Positions 50,002 through 59,477 of a stretch of DNA of 64,000 nt are shown here, in pieces (the stretch's first letter is position 1; each line of letters begins with the position of its first letter). The notes under the pieces are model-generated. The model searched no databases. It was given only the letters and a program-made list of their open reading frames with translations, and was not told where the DNA came from. The translations under genes and the position numbers were made by a program. Origin of the DNA: Shewanella marina JCM 15074 (GTDB taxonomy: Bacteria; Pseudomonadota; Gammaproteobacteria; Enterobacterales; Shewanellaceae); the NCBI RefSeq assembly GCF_000614975.1, contig NZ_BALM01000009.1:1-64000 (forward strand), in the 5' to 3' direction.

Positions 50002-50035
50002 AGAGGGAAGTCATCGTTAGCCGAGACTTCCCTCT
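50002..50035 (-). terminator. Terminator after pit
   Basis: A perfect 11-bp stem (agagggaagtc / gacttccctct) has a 12-base loop, placed between the SH3 gene and pit. Confidence 0.6.
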
Positions 50036-50060
50036 ATTTTATGCAATTCAACTCTTTATA

Positions 50061-51329
50061 TTATTGGAAAATAGCTTTAATAATATAGAAGAAGATGATT
50101 GAAAGTAGTGCGCCTGCAGGTAGTGTTACAACCCAAGAAACTACGATGTTACGTACAACACCTAAGTTAATTGCTGCAATACCACGTGCCATACCAACAC
50201 CTAATACCGCACCTACTAATGTTTGAGTAGTAGAAATTGGTAGACCAGTACCTGATGCAATTACCACCGTTGATGCTGCTGCTAATTCAGCGGCAAAACC
50301 ACGGCTTGGTGTTAGGTGAGTAATATTCTTACCAATGGTTTGCATTACACGCTTACCAAAGATTGCAAGACCTAACACGATGCCTACAGCGCCTAGAGGT
50401 AAAATCCACCATACAAGTGGTGCTTTAGAACTGATCTCACCGCCACTATGTACTACAGATACAACCGCTGCTAATGGGCCAATTGCGTTAGCAACGTCGT
50501 TTGAACCGTGAGCAAATGCCATACAACATGCAGTTAATACCATCAGAATAGCGAATACTTTTTCAACATTGTCGAATTGAGTCTGTTGATCTGTATTTTC
50601 TGACATATGTAAACGTGCAATAGCAATCTTGCCACCAATACCAATTAACACTGCAATAGCAACTGCTAATGCGTAAGCTTCAGCGTTGCTAACATCTAGT
50701 CCAACGTGCTTTAAACCTTTGGTAATGGTTACTAGTGACATAATAAAGCCAGCAAAAGCCATGTAGAACGGCACGTAGCGTTTTGCATTTGCTAAAGGGT
50801 TACTAGTATTAAAAATCAGTTTTTGTACGCTTTGGAAGATAAGGTAAGCAATAAAACCAGAAATTGCAGGGGTCACAATCCAAGAACCTACAATACCCGC
50901 TACTTTATCCCATGAAACTGCTTGCGTACCTACACCTACTGCCGCGAAACCAATAATGGCACCAACAATAGAATGAGTTGTTGATACTGGCCAGCCTAAT
51001 GCTGAAGCAACAACTAACCAAATACCGGCAGCTAATAGCGCAGAGATCATGCCGTATACCAATAATTCTGGTACGGCGACGAAATAGCTTGAGTCAATAA
51101 TACCATTACGAATGGTACTAGTAACTTCGCCACCCGCAAGGTATGCACCTGCGAATTCGAAGATCATTGCAATAATAATTGCTTGTTTAATGGTAATAGC
51201 GTTTGAACCCACGGATGTGCCCATGGCGTTCGCTACGTCGTTGGCACCAATACCCCATGCCATAATAAATCCGAAAACAGCCGCAGTAGCAATTAGCACT
51301 GGGCCATAGGTGACTAATACATCAACCAT
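50061..51329 (-). CDS. pit: PiT family inorganic phosphate transporter
   Basis: This is an inner-membrane low-affinity phosphate (metal-phosphate) transporter. It has about ten transmembrane helices in 422 residues and the duplicated PiT signature: GANDVANAMGTSVGS near residue 28 and GSNDVANAIGPLAA near 277. It is paired with a DUF47 protein 27 bases upstream in the same direction, the usual arrangement in Shewanella and Bacteroides. Substrate specificity for phosphate is inferred from the family. Confidence 0.93.
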   Translation of the reverse strand: MVDVLVTYGPVLIATAAVFGFIMAWGIGANDVANAMGTSVGSNAITIKQAIIIAMIFEFAGAYLAGGEVTSTIRNGIIDSSYFVAVPELLVYGMISALLAAGIWLVVASALGWPVSTTHSIVGAIIGFAAVGVGTQAVSWDKVAGIVGSWIVTPAISGFIAYLIFQSVQKLIFNTSNPLANAKRYVPFYMAFAGFIMSLVTITKGLKHVGLDVSNAEAYALAVAIAVLIGIGGKIAIARLHMSENTDQQTQFDNVEKVFAILMVLTACCMAFAHGSNDVANAIGPLAAVVSVVHSGGEISSKAPLVWWILPLGAVGIVLGLAIFGKRVMQTIGKNITHLTPSRGFAAELAAASTVVIASGTGLPISTTQTLVGAVLGVGMARGIAAINLGVVRNIVVSWVVTLPAGALLSIIFFYIIKAIFQ

Positions 51330-51356
51330 GTTGTTACCTTGATAACTTTTTATTAA

Positions 51357-52037
51357 TTAAACGCGTGCCAGCATTAGCTCTAGACGTGAACCTACACGTT
51401 CAGCTAAATCAGCGAGATCACCAACCCATTCGATAATTTTATATAAAAACATAACATCGACAGGGTTAAGTTCACTTTCTAACGCGAATAATTGACGACG
51501 AACTTGAACTTGCAAATCATCAGTGTCTTCCTCGATTTTATCAAGTTTAACAATCATTTTTGCAACCAAGTCCACTTCGCGGCCTCTGAAACCAGTTTCT
51601 AACAAACTGTCTAGTTCATTGATCGCTTCTTTTGCTAATGTTACTGCGTCAAGACAACGCACTAAATAAGCTTGGAAGGGAGTTTGAAGGCTTGAAGGAA
51701 CAAGCAATTGACGGCCGATGACACGACCAGAGATATCTTTTGCTTTATTAGCAATTTTGTCTTGTTGAGTCAGTAACTCAAGCAAGTCAGTACGTTCAAC
51801 TGGCATAAATAAACCGCCAGGCAGATTTAAACGGATTTCACGCTTTAGCGTGTCCGCTTGTCTCTCTGCTTCGCTGATTTGAGTGCGCAGCTTGACTGCC
51901 GAATCCCAGTCGCCTGAGATTGTAGCATCGAAAAATGGGACAAGTAATGACGCGCAGTCGTATACTTTGTCAATGTGCTCTTGAAGCGGTTTTATTGGCG
52001 ATTTTGCAAACACGCCCAAAATAGAGTTTACTGGCAT
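51357..52037 (-). CDS. PhoU-like DUF47 protein (TIGR00153)
   Basis: This 226-residue all-helical protein resembles PhoU; family members sit beside pit genes and likely regulate phosphate uptake. Features include the KLRTQISEAERQADTLKREIR helix and VDLVAKMIVKLDKIEEDTDDLQ. It is the first gene of the pair and begins MPVNSILGVFAKSP. There is no transmembrane segment. Confidence 0.9.
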   Translation of the reverse strand: MPVNSILGVFAKSPIKPLQEHIDKVYDCASLLVPFFDATISGDWDSAVKLRTQISEAERQADTLKREIRLNLPGGLFMPVERTDLLELLTQQDKIANKAKDISGRVIGRQLLVPSSLQTPFQAYLVRCLDAVTLAKEAINELDSLLETGFRGREVDLVAKMIVKLDKIEEDTDDLQVQVRRQLFALESELNPVDVMFLYKIIEWVGDLADLAERVGSRLELMLARV

Positions 52038-52270
52038 AGCCGTGTACCTATTTAGGTGATTCCATTATTGGAAAAAGCGCGCGCATGTTAACTCATGCGT
52101 CCGCATTTTGAAACTGTGTTTTTACATAAAAAGTGACAGTTTGTGATTTTAACAGGTATTCTGCCTGCTAAGTAGCCGAACGATAGCTCGGTTTTGTTAC
52201 AGCAATATGACAATATGACACTATTGCTTATTTTATATGAATTTTTGATTACAAAGCGAGCAAAGTATTA

Positions 52271-53758
52271 ATGAACGCAGAAATCGAACTAAAATTATTT
52301 TGTTTAGCTGAAAATGTACAAAAAATTATCGATTTTTTTGAACAGTATCCAACTTCTGAAACACAAAGCCCCAAACAACTTTACAACGCATATTTTGATA
52401 CCGCCAATTTACAGTTAAGAAAATGGGATATGGGTTTACGAGTTCGCCGTAATGGTGATCATACCGAGCAAACCATTAAAACAGCGGGACAAGTGGTTGG
52501 CGGTTTACATTCCAGACCTGAATATAATATTGATATTACCGGTAAGCAACCACAACTGAATTTATTCCCATCGCATATTTGGCCTGCAAGTACCGATGTC
52601 GAGGCGTTACAAAGCGAGCTTGTTTGCTTGTTTGATACCGATTTTAATCGACGTTGCTGGCATGTTCATATTAATGAATGTTTGATTGAGGTTGCACTGG
52701 ATATTGGGCAAATTAAATCGAATGGCTTAAGCGATGAGATCTGTGAAATTGAATTTGAACTGTTTGCTGGCTCTGCTGCAGGGTTAATGCAATTGGCACA
52801 AACGTTAGCTAAAGTGGTCCCTGTTCGATTGGGTAAAGCCAGTAAAGCGCAACGTGGTTATCAATTAGCTGGGCAGTCAGAACCAATAAAGTTACCTATT
52901 TTAGATTGCATTGAATTACATGCAAATCAATCTTTATCAAGTGCACTTATTACACTGCTTGAAACTGGGTTAACCCGTTGGCAGATGCTTGAACAAATGT
53001 TGCAGCAGCCCGAGATTGATGAACTTGAAAAAGTACAATATTGGTTACGTTTACGTACTTGGTTTAGATTATTAAAAGCAACATTAGCGCAGTTTGATCT
53101 TATCGATAAAGTGATTCAGCAACAATTTGCAGAACTACTAGAGCAGTGTGATTTTATTGCGAGTGCTGAAGCATTAATGCAAGCCTTAAATACATCGGAT
53201 CAAGTGCTACAGAAATTGCCTCACAGTGAAGAGATCATTGCCTTGGCTCAGCATCAACTTTACTGTTTAGACTTAGATGATAAGTTACAGCAATTGTGGC
53301 GACATCCTTGCTATGGCCAGTTGCAGGTTAGTCTAATGAATCTTTGGTGGCAATTGCAGCAAGGTGGTGTAGCGTTAGATAATCACACTAAATTGATTGA
53401 TTTTAGTCAGCGATTACTCGTGCAATCATGGCAACAACTGCAAGAACTCATGCCGAGTCAGCAAGATTTTAGTGTGACTGATTATTTGACGATCAGTGAT
53501 GCGTTAGATGATGGTTTATTGGTGGGCTTTGCTTATGGGTCGCTTTATAGTGATAAAGGTAGACAGCAATTTAGAGCACCTTGGCAAGATCTTCTGGTTG
53601 GTATCCACACTTTAAGCAGTTATCAAGTGTTAGAGCAATTAGCTTCTGAACTGGAGTTAGATATTGGTGATCATTTGGTACATCGCCAACAAAGTCTGTT
53701 ATTTGCGATGGAACACTCGAGAAAAAGCGCATTGCAGAATAAACCTTATTGGTCTTGA
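52271..53758 (+). CDS. CYTH-CHAD inorganic triphosphatase (YgiF type)
   Basis: The N-terminal CYTH domain (about residues 1-200, with the EIELKL signature, NAYFDTANLQLRK, RVRRNGDHTEQTIKT and GKASKAQRGY) is a triphosphate tunnel enzyme that splits inorganic tripolyphosphate. The C-terminal CHAD domain (about 215-490) is helical with His residues typical of polyphosphate binding. 495 residues. Nearby pit and the PhoU-like gene suit a link to phosphate metabolism. Its 3' end overlaps the convergent channel gene by 13 bases. Confidence 0.9.
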   Translation: MNAEIELKLFCLAENVQKIIDFFEQYPTSETQSPKQLYNAYFDTANLQLRKWDMGLRVRRNGDHTEQTIKTAGQVVGGLHSRPEYNIDITGKQPQLNLFPSHIWPASTDVEALQSELVCLFDTDFNRRCWHVHINECLIEVALDIGQIKSNGLSDEICEIEFELFAGSAAGLMQLAQTLAKVVPVRLGKASKAQRGYQLAGQSEPIKLPILDCIELHANQSLSSALITLLETGLTRWQMLEQMLQQPEIDELEKVQYWLRLRTWFRLLKATLAQFDLIDKVIQQQFAELLEQCDFIASAEALMQALNTSDQVLQKLPHSEEIIALAQHQLYCLDLDDKLQQLWRHPCYGQLQVSLMNLWWQLQQGGVALDNHTKLIDFSQRLLVQSWQQLQELMPSQQDFSVTDYLTISDALDDGLLVGFAYGSLYSDKGRQQFRAPWQDLLVGIHTLSSYQVLEQLASELELDIGDHLVHRQQSLLFAMEHSRKSALQNKPYWS

Positions 53759-54615
53759 TGTTTATTGTGGTTGACCTGTTCTCTTAATTGAGCCAGTTCA
53801 GCTAGAATATGGGCTTGGTTTTGTTCCATGCGATGCAAGGCTTGTTCTAATTCATTTTTTATTTCTTGGTTATGTTCTTTAAGTTGCTCTTTTTCATCAG
53901 GAGCAACAAAGATGGATGCCATATAACCTGAAATCACACCAAAGAAACTCACCCCACAAATAATCACTAATGTGCCAATCACATGACCAGAAGTGGTGAC
54001 CGGGTAGTAATCTCCATAGCCCACGGTTGAGATTGTGACTATTGCCCACCATATGGCTTGCTGCGCCGTTTGAATGTTCGATCCTTCATGGCCACTTTCA
54101 ACCACTAAAATGGAAACAGAAGCGAGAGTGATAATGATGACCATAGCCACCAATAAGCTGGCCAGTGTGGTTTGTCCGCGTTGCTGTAATAACGGCACTA
54201 AAATGGATCGACTCATGCGGATCAGGCGTATCACCCGCAAAATCTGAAATAAACGTGCCATTCTCAGTGCTTCAATGGCAGGAATGCTGGCAACAAAGTC
54301 AATCCAATGCTCTTTTATAAAGCGCAGTTTGCGTTTGGCTCGAAAGAAACCAATAAAGAAATTACTGAGGAATATAGCGCAAATAAAGGTATCGATAAAA
54401 AACAGTAAGTGATAAGTCTGCGGCTTGAGTTTGCCAAAAGTCATAGTTAACACAATAATGACTGAGAACAGTGACAATAACATCATTGCCATCTCTATTG
54501 GTGTTGGGGCTTGGCCGTGGCTTAATCGTTGATGTTGTAATTGTGGCATAACTAGAAAGATCCCTACTAATATCAGAATGCAGCCTAATCGATAGCGTAA
54601 CCAATTAAGCTGCAA
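53746..54615 (-). CDS. Voltage-gated-type potassium channel
   Basis: This 289-residue membrane protein has six transmembrane segments. The charge-bearing S4-like helix reads RMARLFQILRVIRLIRMSRS (about residues 115-135), and the K+ selectivity filter is TISTVGYGDYYPVT (about 195-208). A C-terminal coiled coil (about 245-285, EKEQLKEHNQEIKNELEQAL) may make it tetrameric. The start is a TTG at 54615 with no strong site, so the N-terminus is uncertain. It is the last gene of the yjf-type cluster, nine bases after the 112-residue protein gene. Confidence 0.88.
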   Translation of the reverse strand: MQLNWLRYRLGCILILVGIFLVMPQLQHQRLSHGQAPTPIEMAMMLLSLFSVIIVLTMTFGKLKPQTYHLLFFIDTFICAIFLSNFFIGFFRAKRKLRFIKEHWIDFVASIPAIEALRMARLFQILRVIRLIRMSRSILVPLLQQRGQTTLASLLVAMVIIITLASVSILVVESGHEGSNIQTAQQAIWWAIVTISTVGYGDYYPVTTSGHVIGTLVIICGVSFFGVISGYMASIFVAPDEKEQLKEHNQEIKNELEQALHRMEQNQAHILAELAQLREQVNHNKHQDQ

Positions 54616-54624
54616 TAAATGAGA

Positions 54625-54963
54625 TTAATCTTTATTTTCTACGTTAACAAAACTGACTAAATCATCAAGGACTCGTTTTTTAATTTCAAGTTGTGCACTG
54701 GCATCTAATTGGTATTTAGCTGCTAATAATAGGTAGTCCTCTGCACTTAGTGAAACGGTTAAACGTGGTCTTTTAGGGCGAGTTGCAACGTTTAAACCCA
54801 AAATAGTCCGAATTTGATCGGATGGGCTCACACCTGCATCGAGTGCGGCTTTACGAATGGTATATTGAAATTGCTCATCAAGATCGAAAGCCACTTGCGT
54901 TGCGCGAGCGGCTTGTTGATTTTGCTGCCAAGTGGCTGGAAGTTCGTGTTTTTTTTTGGTCAT
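54625..54963 (-). CDS. Small protein with two ribbon-helix-helix-like units
   Basis: This 112-residue protein starts at ATG 54963 (MTKKKHELPAT). Two stretches share a strand-then-two-helices layout: about residues 26-57 (TQVAFDLDEQFQYTIRK, then SPSDQIRTILGL) and about 67-105 (PRLTVSLSAEDYLLLAAK, then LEIKKRVLDDLVSF). That is the layout of ribbon-helix-helix DNA-binding proteins, here possibly as a tandem pair in one chain. The fold is inferred by eye. It sits between yjfK and the channel gene and is a candidate regulator of the cluster. Confidence 0.6.
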   Translation of the reverse strand: MTKKKHELPATWQQNQQAARATQVAFDLDEQFQYTIRKAALDAGVSPSDQIRTILGLNVATRPKRPRLTVSLSAEDYLLLAAKYQLDASAQLEIKKRVLDDLVSFVNVENKD

Positions 54964-54992
54964 GAAGCCCAATCTCTAACTAAAAGAGCCTA

Positions 54993-55655
54993 TCAACGCT
55001 GATGGGTATCAGGAGCAGGCCAATATTCTCTAATATCTGTTAGCGGTCTACGCCGCCCTAAACAGACTTCTGTCGTGCCATCTTCATATACTTCTATATT
55101 AATGACAAATTGATTCTGTTGATCGGTGAGTTGGTATAACTCAACGGCTTCACCCGTTAAATTGGGTTGTATTTTCAACTCATAATGACTGCGTTGACGA
55201 TGAAAATAACCATATTCAGCAAAGCTTGTTTGATGGTAATCGCTTGCGAGCCAATCGCCAAGCGCGGTACGGGTAGCTGAGGTTAAATTAAACAATTGCG
55301 TGAAGTTTTGATGTGGTTGGGCAAATATTTGGCTGAATTGGTCAAGATCAAACAGATCGTCAATTTGGGCTTTAGTGAGTTTGAGGTTAAAGAGTAATGT
55401 CAGCTCGTCATCTTGCTCCAATGTCATATAGATAGTATGACCTTGGCTTGAGCTTAATACCCACTCGGGTTCAATTTCATGCTGATATTGATAGCAATTT
55501 ATATTATCAACTTGGAATTGCTGACCTTTTAACTGCATAGGCAATGCAAAGCTATCATCAAGGGTAATGATATCACCCTTGATGAGTTGACTTGGGTGTT
55601 TTAGTTCCCGAGTCGGTGTTGGCTTTTTGCCAAACAGTTTAGAGAGAAAACTCAT
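54993..55655 (-). CDS. yjfK: YjfK-like DUF2491 protein
   Basis: This 220-residue protein of the DUF2491 family, like E. coli YjfK, has unknown biochemical function. Typical segments are MSFLSKLFGKKPTPTREL, KGDIITLDDSF and EVCLGRRRPLTDIREYWP at the end. It has no signal peptide. Its start overlaps the stop of yjfJ by one base, a strong coupling to the PspA-like gene. It is always found with YjfI- and YjfJ-type genes. Confidence 0.85.
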   Translation of the reverse strand: MSFLSKLFGKKPTPTRELKHPSQLIKGDIITLDDSFALPMQLKGQQFQVDNINCYQYQHEIEPEWVLSSSQGHTIYMTLEQDDELTLLFNLKLTKAQIDDLFDLDQFSQIFAQPHQNFTQLFNLTSATRTALGDWLASDYHQTSFAEYGYFHRQRSHYELKIQPNLTGEAVELYQLTDQQNQFVINIEVYEDGTTEVCLGRRRPLTDIREYWPAPDTHQR

Positions 55656-56344
55656 TAGCTTTTACGCGCTTTAATGCGGTCAAGCACAGCATTGGCATTT
55701 GATTTTTGCTCGCCAATGCCTGCTTGCGACAACTTGGATTGTAATGATTGCTCTGAATTCTCACCTTCTAAGGTTTCAGCCGCTTTAAGCCTATCATCAA
55801 ATTGCTGTTGCTTAGCTTTGATACGCTCCAGTGAATCTTTTGCATTTAACAGCTTAGAGTTGCTGGTTGAAAATGAATCTGTGATGGTTGCCGTCGCCTT
55901 TTGCACGCTCGCGGTGGTTTTGACCATGCTAAGTTGACGCTTATAGTCTGCAAGTTGGCGTTCAGTCTTTTTAACTAACTCTTTTAAGCGAGCAGAGTTA
56001 TGACTAAAACTTTGATTAATGGCTTGCTGCTCTGTTAGCTCTTCGTCTAGCTGGGCAATCTTTTCTGCAACTTCTAATGCTAGCGTTTCATTGTTTTGTG
56101 CTAGAGCTTGTTCTGCATAGGTTTCGTGTTCAGTAATGCTTGCTGTTAAGCGTTCCATTTCACGGCTTGCTTGCATCTCTTTGGCCATGACATCGGTTAG
56201 TTCACGCTTTGCTTGCATTAAGTGTTTTTCAGCGTCACGGATCTCTTGTTCAAAAATACGTGTAGAGTTGGCATCAATAATTGACTCTCCAACTTCTGTC
56301 GCACCGCCGCGAAATGCGGTTAAAATTTTATTAAAAATACCCAT
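55655..56344 (-). CDS. yjfJ: PspA/IM30 family protein YjfJ
   Basis: YjfJ belongs to the PspA/IM30 (ESCRT-III-like) family, which binds membranes under stress and forms large oligomers. The 229-residue protein is almost all coiled coil. The start reads MGIFNKILTAFRGGATEVGE, then ANSTRIFEQEIRDAEKHL and a Glu/Ala-rich hairpin region, and the tail is GIGEQKSNANAVLDRIKARK. There is no psp regulon partner (pspBC, pspF) in view. The gene lies ten bases after yjfI. Confidence 0.9.
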   Translation of the reverse strand: MGIFNKILTAFRGGATEVGESIIDANSTRIFEQEIRDAEKHLMQAKRELTDVMAKEMQASREMERLTASITEHETYAEQALAQNNETLALEVAEKIAQLDEELTEQQAINQSFSHNSARLKELVKKTERQLADYKRQLSMVKTTASVQKATATITDSFSTSNSKLLNAKDSLERIKAKQQQFDDRLKAAETLEGENSEQSLQSKLSQAGIGEQKSNANAVLDRIKARKS

Positions 56345-56354
56345 AACTTGCTCC

Positions 56355-56771
56355 TTAAACTAGATAGTCGCTCATTTCATCGATAATTTCGAGACAGTTG
56401 TCAGACAAAACGGCTAACTCTTGTTCTACTTCTTGCATGCTTGATGCAAGCGATAACGCACCGTAAAGGGCATATTTATCATCAATTTTGGCGAATGCAG
56501 ACAATGGCATGGGAATATTCAACTCTAACATGGTCTCAAACATTGCTGCGCGTGATGTTGGTTTAACCTCATCTTCACCCCAAAGATAACTAATACATAA
56601 AATCTGGTTATCTGTGATTGAGACAAAAATTGGGATCTCTTCACGGTTGACAATATTGACTTGCAACACTTCAACTTCACCACTGATTGGGTAACAATCA
56701 AATTTAAAACCAGTATGACCATCATCATTAAGATTATTAAGGTGGTTTGCTAACGTTTGAATATTCATCAT
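56355..56771 (-). CDS. yjfI: YjfI-like DUF2170 protein
   Basis: This 138-residue acidic protein of the DUF2170 family has unknown function and is always near YjfJ-type PspA proteins. It shows HTGFKFDCYPISGEVEVLQV and CISYLWGEDEVKP, with an acidic C-terminal helix. AAGGAC precedes the ATG. Its promoter holds two palindromes (56781-56827). It is the first gene of a yjfI-yjfJ-yjfK transcription unit. Confidence 0.85.
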   Translation of the reverse strand: MMNIQTLANHLNNLNDDGHTGFKFDCYPISGEVEVLQVNIVNREEIPIFVSITDNQILCISYLWGEDEVKPTSRAAMFETMLELNIPMPLSAFAKIDDKYALYGALSLASSMQEVEQELAVLSDNCLEIIDEMSDYLV

Positions 56772-56780
56772 TGTCCTTAT

Positions 56781-56829
56781 GACATATTATGTCTGGTTTT
56801 AACCATAGCATGTAGACATATTATGTCAA
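56781..56829 (-). promoter_or_regulatory. yjfI promoter with two identical palindromic operators
   Basis: Two copies of GACATATTATGTC lie at 56781-56793 and 56815-56827, 34 bases apart. Each is a 13-bp palindrome around one central base. Read leftward, the distal copy overlaps a perfect TTGACA -35 (56824-56829); a 16-base spacer leads to an extended -10 TGCTATGGT (56802-56810), which puts the start near 56795, and the proximal copy then covers the first transcribed bases. This is the usual placement for repressor operators. Confidence 0.7.
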
Positions 56830-56850
56830 CAGCTGATGGCAAAAGTTAAT

Positions 56851-58562
56851 CTAAGGCGTCATTGCTTGCTCGGCTGACCAATCTTGTTGGTGATAGCGGT
56901 AGAGCTGCAAAGAGCCTATGGTGTTTGCTTTAATGGTATTGCGATTAAGATAAAATTGTTTTGGGAATTCAAAACTGCTTTGAATCAAGCCTAAGGTTAA
57001 CCAAGATTCATCTACGCTTAAATTAGTCAATCTTTGTAGTCGTTGACGTCCAGATAGGCCTGCTTTAGTCCCCATACTCCAACCCCATTGACCAAAACTC
57101 GGCACATTATGGTGGTATTGATCAACCTTAAAGCCTGCTAATGACAAGGTGTTACCTATGCTGATAAATGCATTGGGGGCATGGTAAGGAGAGGTTGATT
57201 GCACACTCACTACGCCATCAGCATTGAGCAGTTCATTGACTTTACGGTAGAACAGATCGGAATAGAGTTTATTTAAATCGGGATGACTTGGATCGGGCAA
57301 ATCGACAATGATGGCGTCATACTTATGGTTAGCTGCAATCAATTTATCTAAGCCATTAAAGGCATCGTCATAAATCAGCGTCAGCCGAGGATCATTAAGG
57401 GCATTACCATTGAGTTGCTGCAAGGCTTGGGTTGTGCGGGTCGGCAATGGTGTCTGTTGAAACCGAAATAACTCGACGAGGGCTTGATCTAAATCCATCA
57501 AGGTCACGGCTTGAGGTTGCCACTTTAATACTTGTTTTAACGCTAAACCATCGCCACCGCCAATAATCAAAATATTATCGTGTCGCGCTGCGGCAGCTAA
57601 AGTGGGGTGGACTAAGAAAGCATGGTAAATATGTTCATCGTCACTGGCAAACTGTAACCGACCATTAATATAGAGTGAGTACACGGCGGGTAATTGTTGA
57701 CTGCGAATACGCTCGGTAATCGTCAATTGCTGGAAGCGGGTGGCTTGTTGATAAACCACCTTATCTTTATACAGTAGGTTATTAAAGCCTTGTTCCCATT
57801 GCGGCCCATATAAGGTAGAACAACTAACAGTCCACTGGCAAAAATATGGCCAATGAGAATGAGTTTTGCATGGTTGATTTGTGCGTAAAAACGGCCAATA
57901 AAGGCAAAGCCTGCCAATAAATTAAAGCTGGCGGTGAGTGCGGCTGCCAATTGAATATCGATTGCCAGCATTAATGCGACCCATATTGCAGCGCCAATAC
58001 CTGCACCAATATAGTCAGCCCCATAAATAGTGCCAGCATTATGTAGCAGATGTTGTTCACTTAAAGACTGCCTGACTCTGGCAATCAAAGGGATCTCCAT
58101 GCCAATCATCAAACCTAAAATAACGCCCCACAAATAGGGCAAATACTTGCTGATAAGTTGTAATTGACCGATGAAGCCACCGCTCGGTGACATATCTGGC
58201 GCTAAATTAAAAGTTTGATTAATAAATTGCGGTAATTGGTGACTAAAACCGATGACCGCAGCGGTGATCATAATCGCTGAGGCGCCTGTGATTGCGACCA
58301 GTAATTCCAGTACGGCAAAACCTGTAAATGCACAGCGTATTTGCCTTGCTGCAAAAGCACCAATCCCCATCGCCACAATCATTAACCCGATCATGGTGTA
58401 AATAGCGGCTTCTAGGGCACCCAAAATACGTCCCGCATAATGCGACAGTAAATACTCATAAATCAGACCACAGCCAGCGAGTACCGCCATGATCCCTAGC
58501 AATAATACGTCATCAAACCAGCCAAGGCTTTTAGGTTTGGTTAATGCTATTGGTTGCGTCAT
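56851..58562 (-). pseudogene. Membrane-anchored spermidine-synthase-like protein, frameshifted
   Basis: The N-terminal half (about residues 15-245) has seven to eight transmembrane helices (ending IGHIFASGLLVVLPYMG), and the C-terminal half is a soluble spermidine-synthase-like aminopropyltransferase: ILIIGGGDGLALKQVLKW binds the nucleoside, then MDLDQALVELF and IIVDLPDPSHPDLNKLYSDLFY. The frame is lost after LPYMG; adding one base in the CCC at 57805-57807 gives PYMGPQWEQGFNNLLYKDKVVYQQATRFQ... and 570 residues. The break separates the membrane and enzyme parts and is likely a sequence error. It overlaps the DUF350 stop by one base. Confidence 0.87.
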
Positions 58563-59461
58563 TAAGCCATGAGTCCAGTCAGAATTAAGGCGATACTGAT
58601 ACTGATTGCCATCTCAACACTGGCGATACCAATATTATGTTGATGTTCTACTTCTATGGCTAAATTGATATTGGCGAGGATCAGTTTTTTGATCAGCGCA
58701 ATTAACAGTGATAATGCCAATAACATCAGTATTGAGAACACTAACCAAGCAAGAATATTAGTCACGTATGCATTGGGCTCGTAAATAATAAAATGGCTAG
58801 CGGCATTAAAGCTTAACGCCATTGATAACATATAACCGCTATGGCGAATCGCTAATGCCATATGGCCTCGGGCTAAAGCGGTTTGCATTGGTGTCCCTTG
58901 ATTACGACGCTCAAACCGAGATTCACGCCAGCGGGTCAGTATCACTAACATTAATTGTGAGACTAAGAAGGCACTAAAGATGGCAACAAAGGTGCTGAGA
59001 GTCAGATCTTCTGCCCACATTATCGCTGCTCTAATAATAATTGCGGTGGCAATTGCTGCGCAGGCATCAACGACTGCAACTGATGTATTGCCTTGCATAA
59101 TCAATTCATTTTTATTGATTTGATTGAGGGCAACCTTGTCATGTAAATAGCGGCCAAACTTAATGAGGATTAAGCCAAACACACTATAAGTGGTCATGCC
59201 GATAGCTTCAGTAATATAGTCAACCGCGGCGGTGCCAGTGACTGAGCCATTAATGACGATAGCTAATGCTGCAATAGCACCTGCAGTACTGATACCAAAG
59301 GCAAAATTATCACGCTCTGCTAATTCATTTTTACTGCTAACACTGATACTCCAACCTTGCAGATAGCGCATCAATGTCAGTAGTACTACCGCAATGGTTA
59401 AATCGATGGCTAGAATGGTTAACAGGTGCTGATCTAGGCCAAAGGTTTCAAATAAATTCAT
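58562..59461 (-). CDS. DUF350 family membrane protein (double repeat)
   Basis: The 299-residue inner-membrane protein contains two DUF350 units (about residues 5-145 and 155-295), each of about four hydrophobic segments; E. coli YjfL has one. Typical stretches are SKNELAERDNFAFGIS and MAEDLTLSTFVAIF, with ISTAGAIAALAIVINGS. The function is unknown, but DUF350 proteins sit with YjfIJK and polyamine-related genes in many bacteria. It overlaps the spermidine-synthase-like gene by one base. Confidence 0.85.
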   Translation of the reverse strand: MNLFETFGLDQHLLTILAIDLTIAVVLLTLMRYLQGWSISVSSKNELAERDNFAFGISTAGAIAALAIVINGSVTGTAAVDYITEAIGMTTYSVFGLILIKFGRYLHDKVALNQINKNELIMQGNTSVAVVDACAAIATAIIIRAAIMWAEDLTLSTFVAIFSAFLVSQLMLVILTRWRESRFERRNQGTPMQTALARGHMALAIRHSGYMLSMALSFNAASHFIIYEPNAYVTNILAWLVFSILMLLALSLLIALIKKLILANINLAIEVEHQHNIGIASVEMAISISIALILTGLMA

Positions 59462-59477
59462 TGGATATCCTTAATGG

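Noticed and set aside
54814..55002. Rightward ORF over the small RHH-like gene
   Set aside because: It opposes a gene with better start and context and has no ribosome site.
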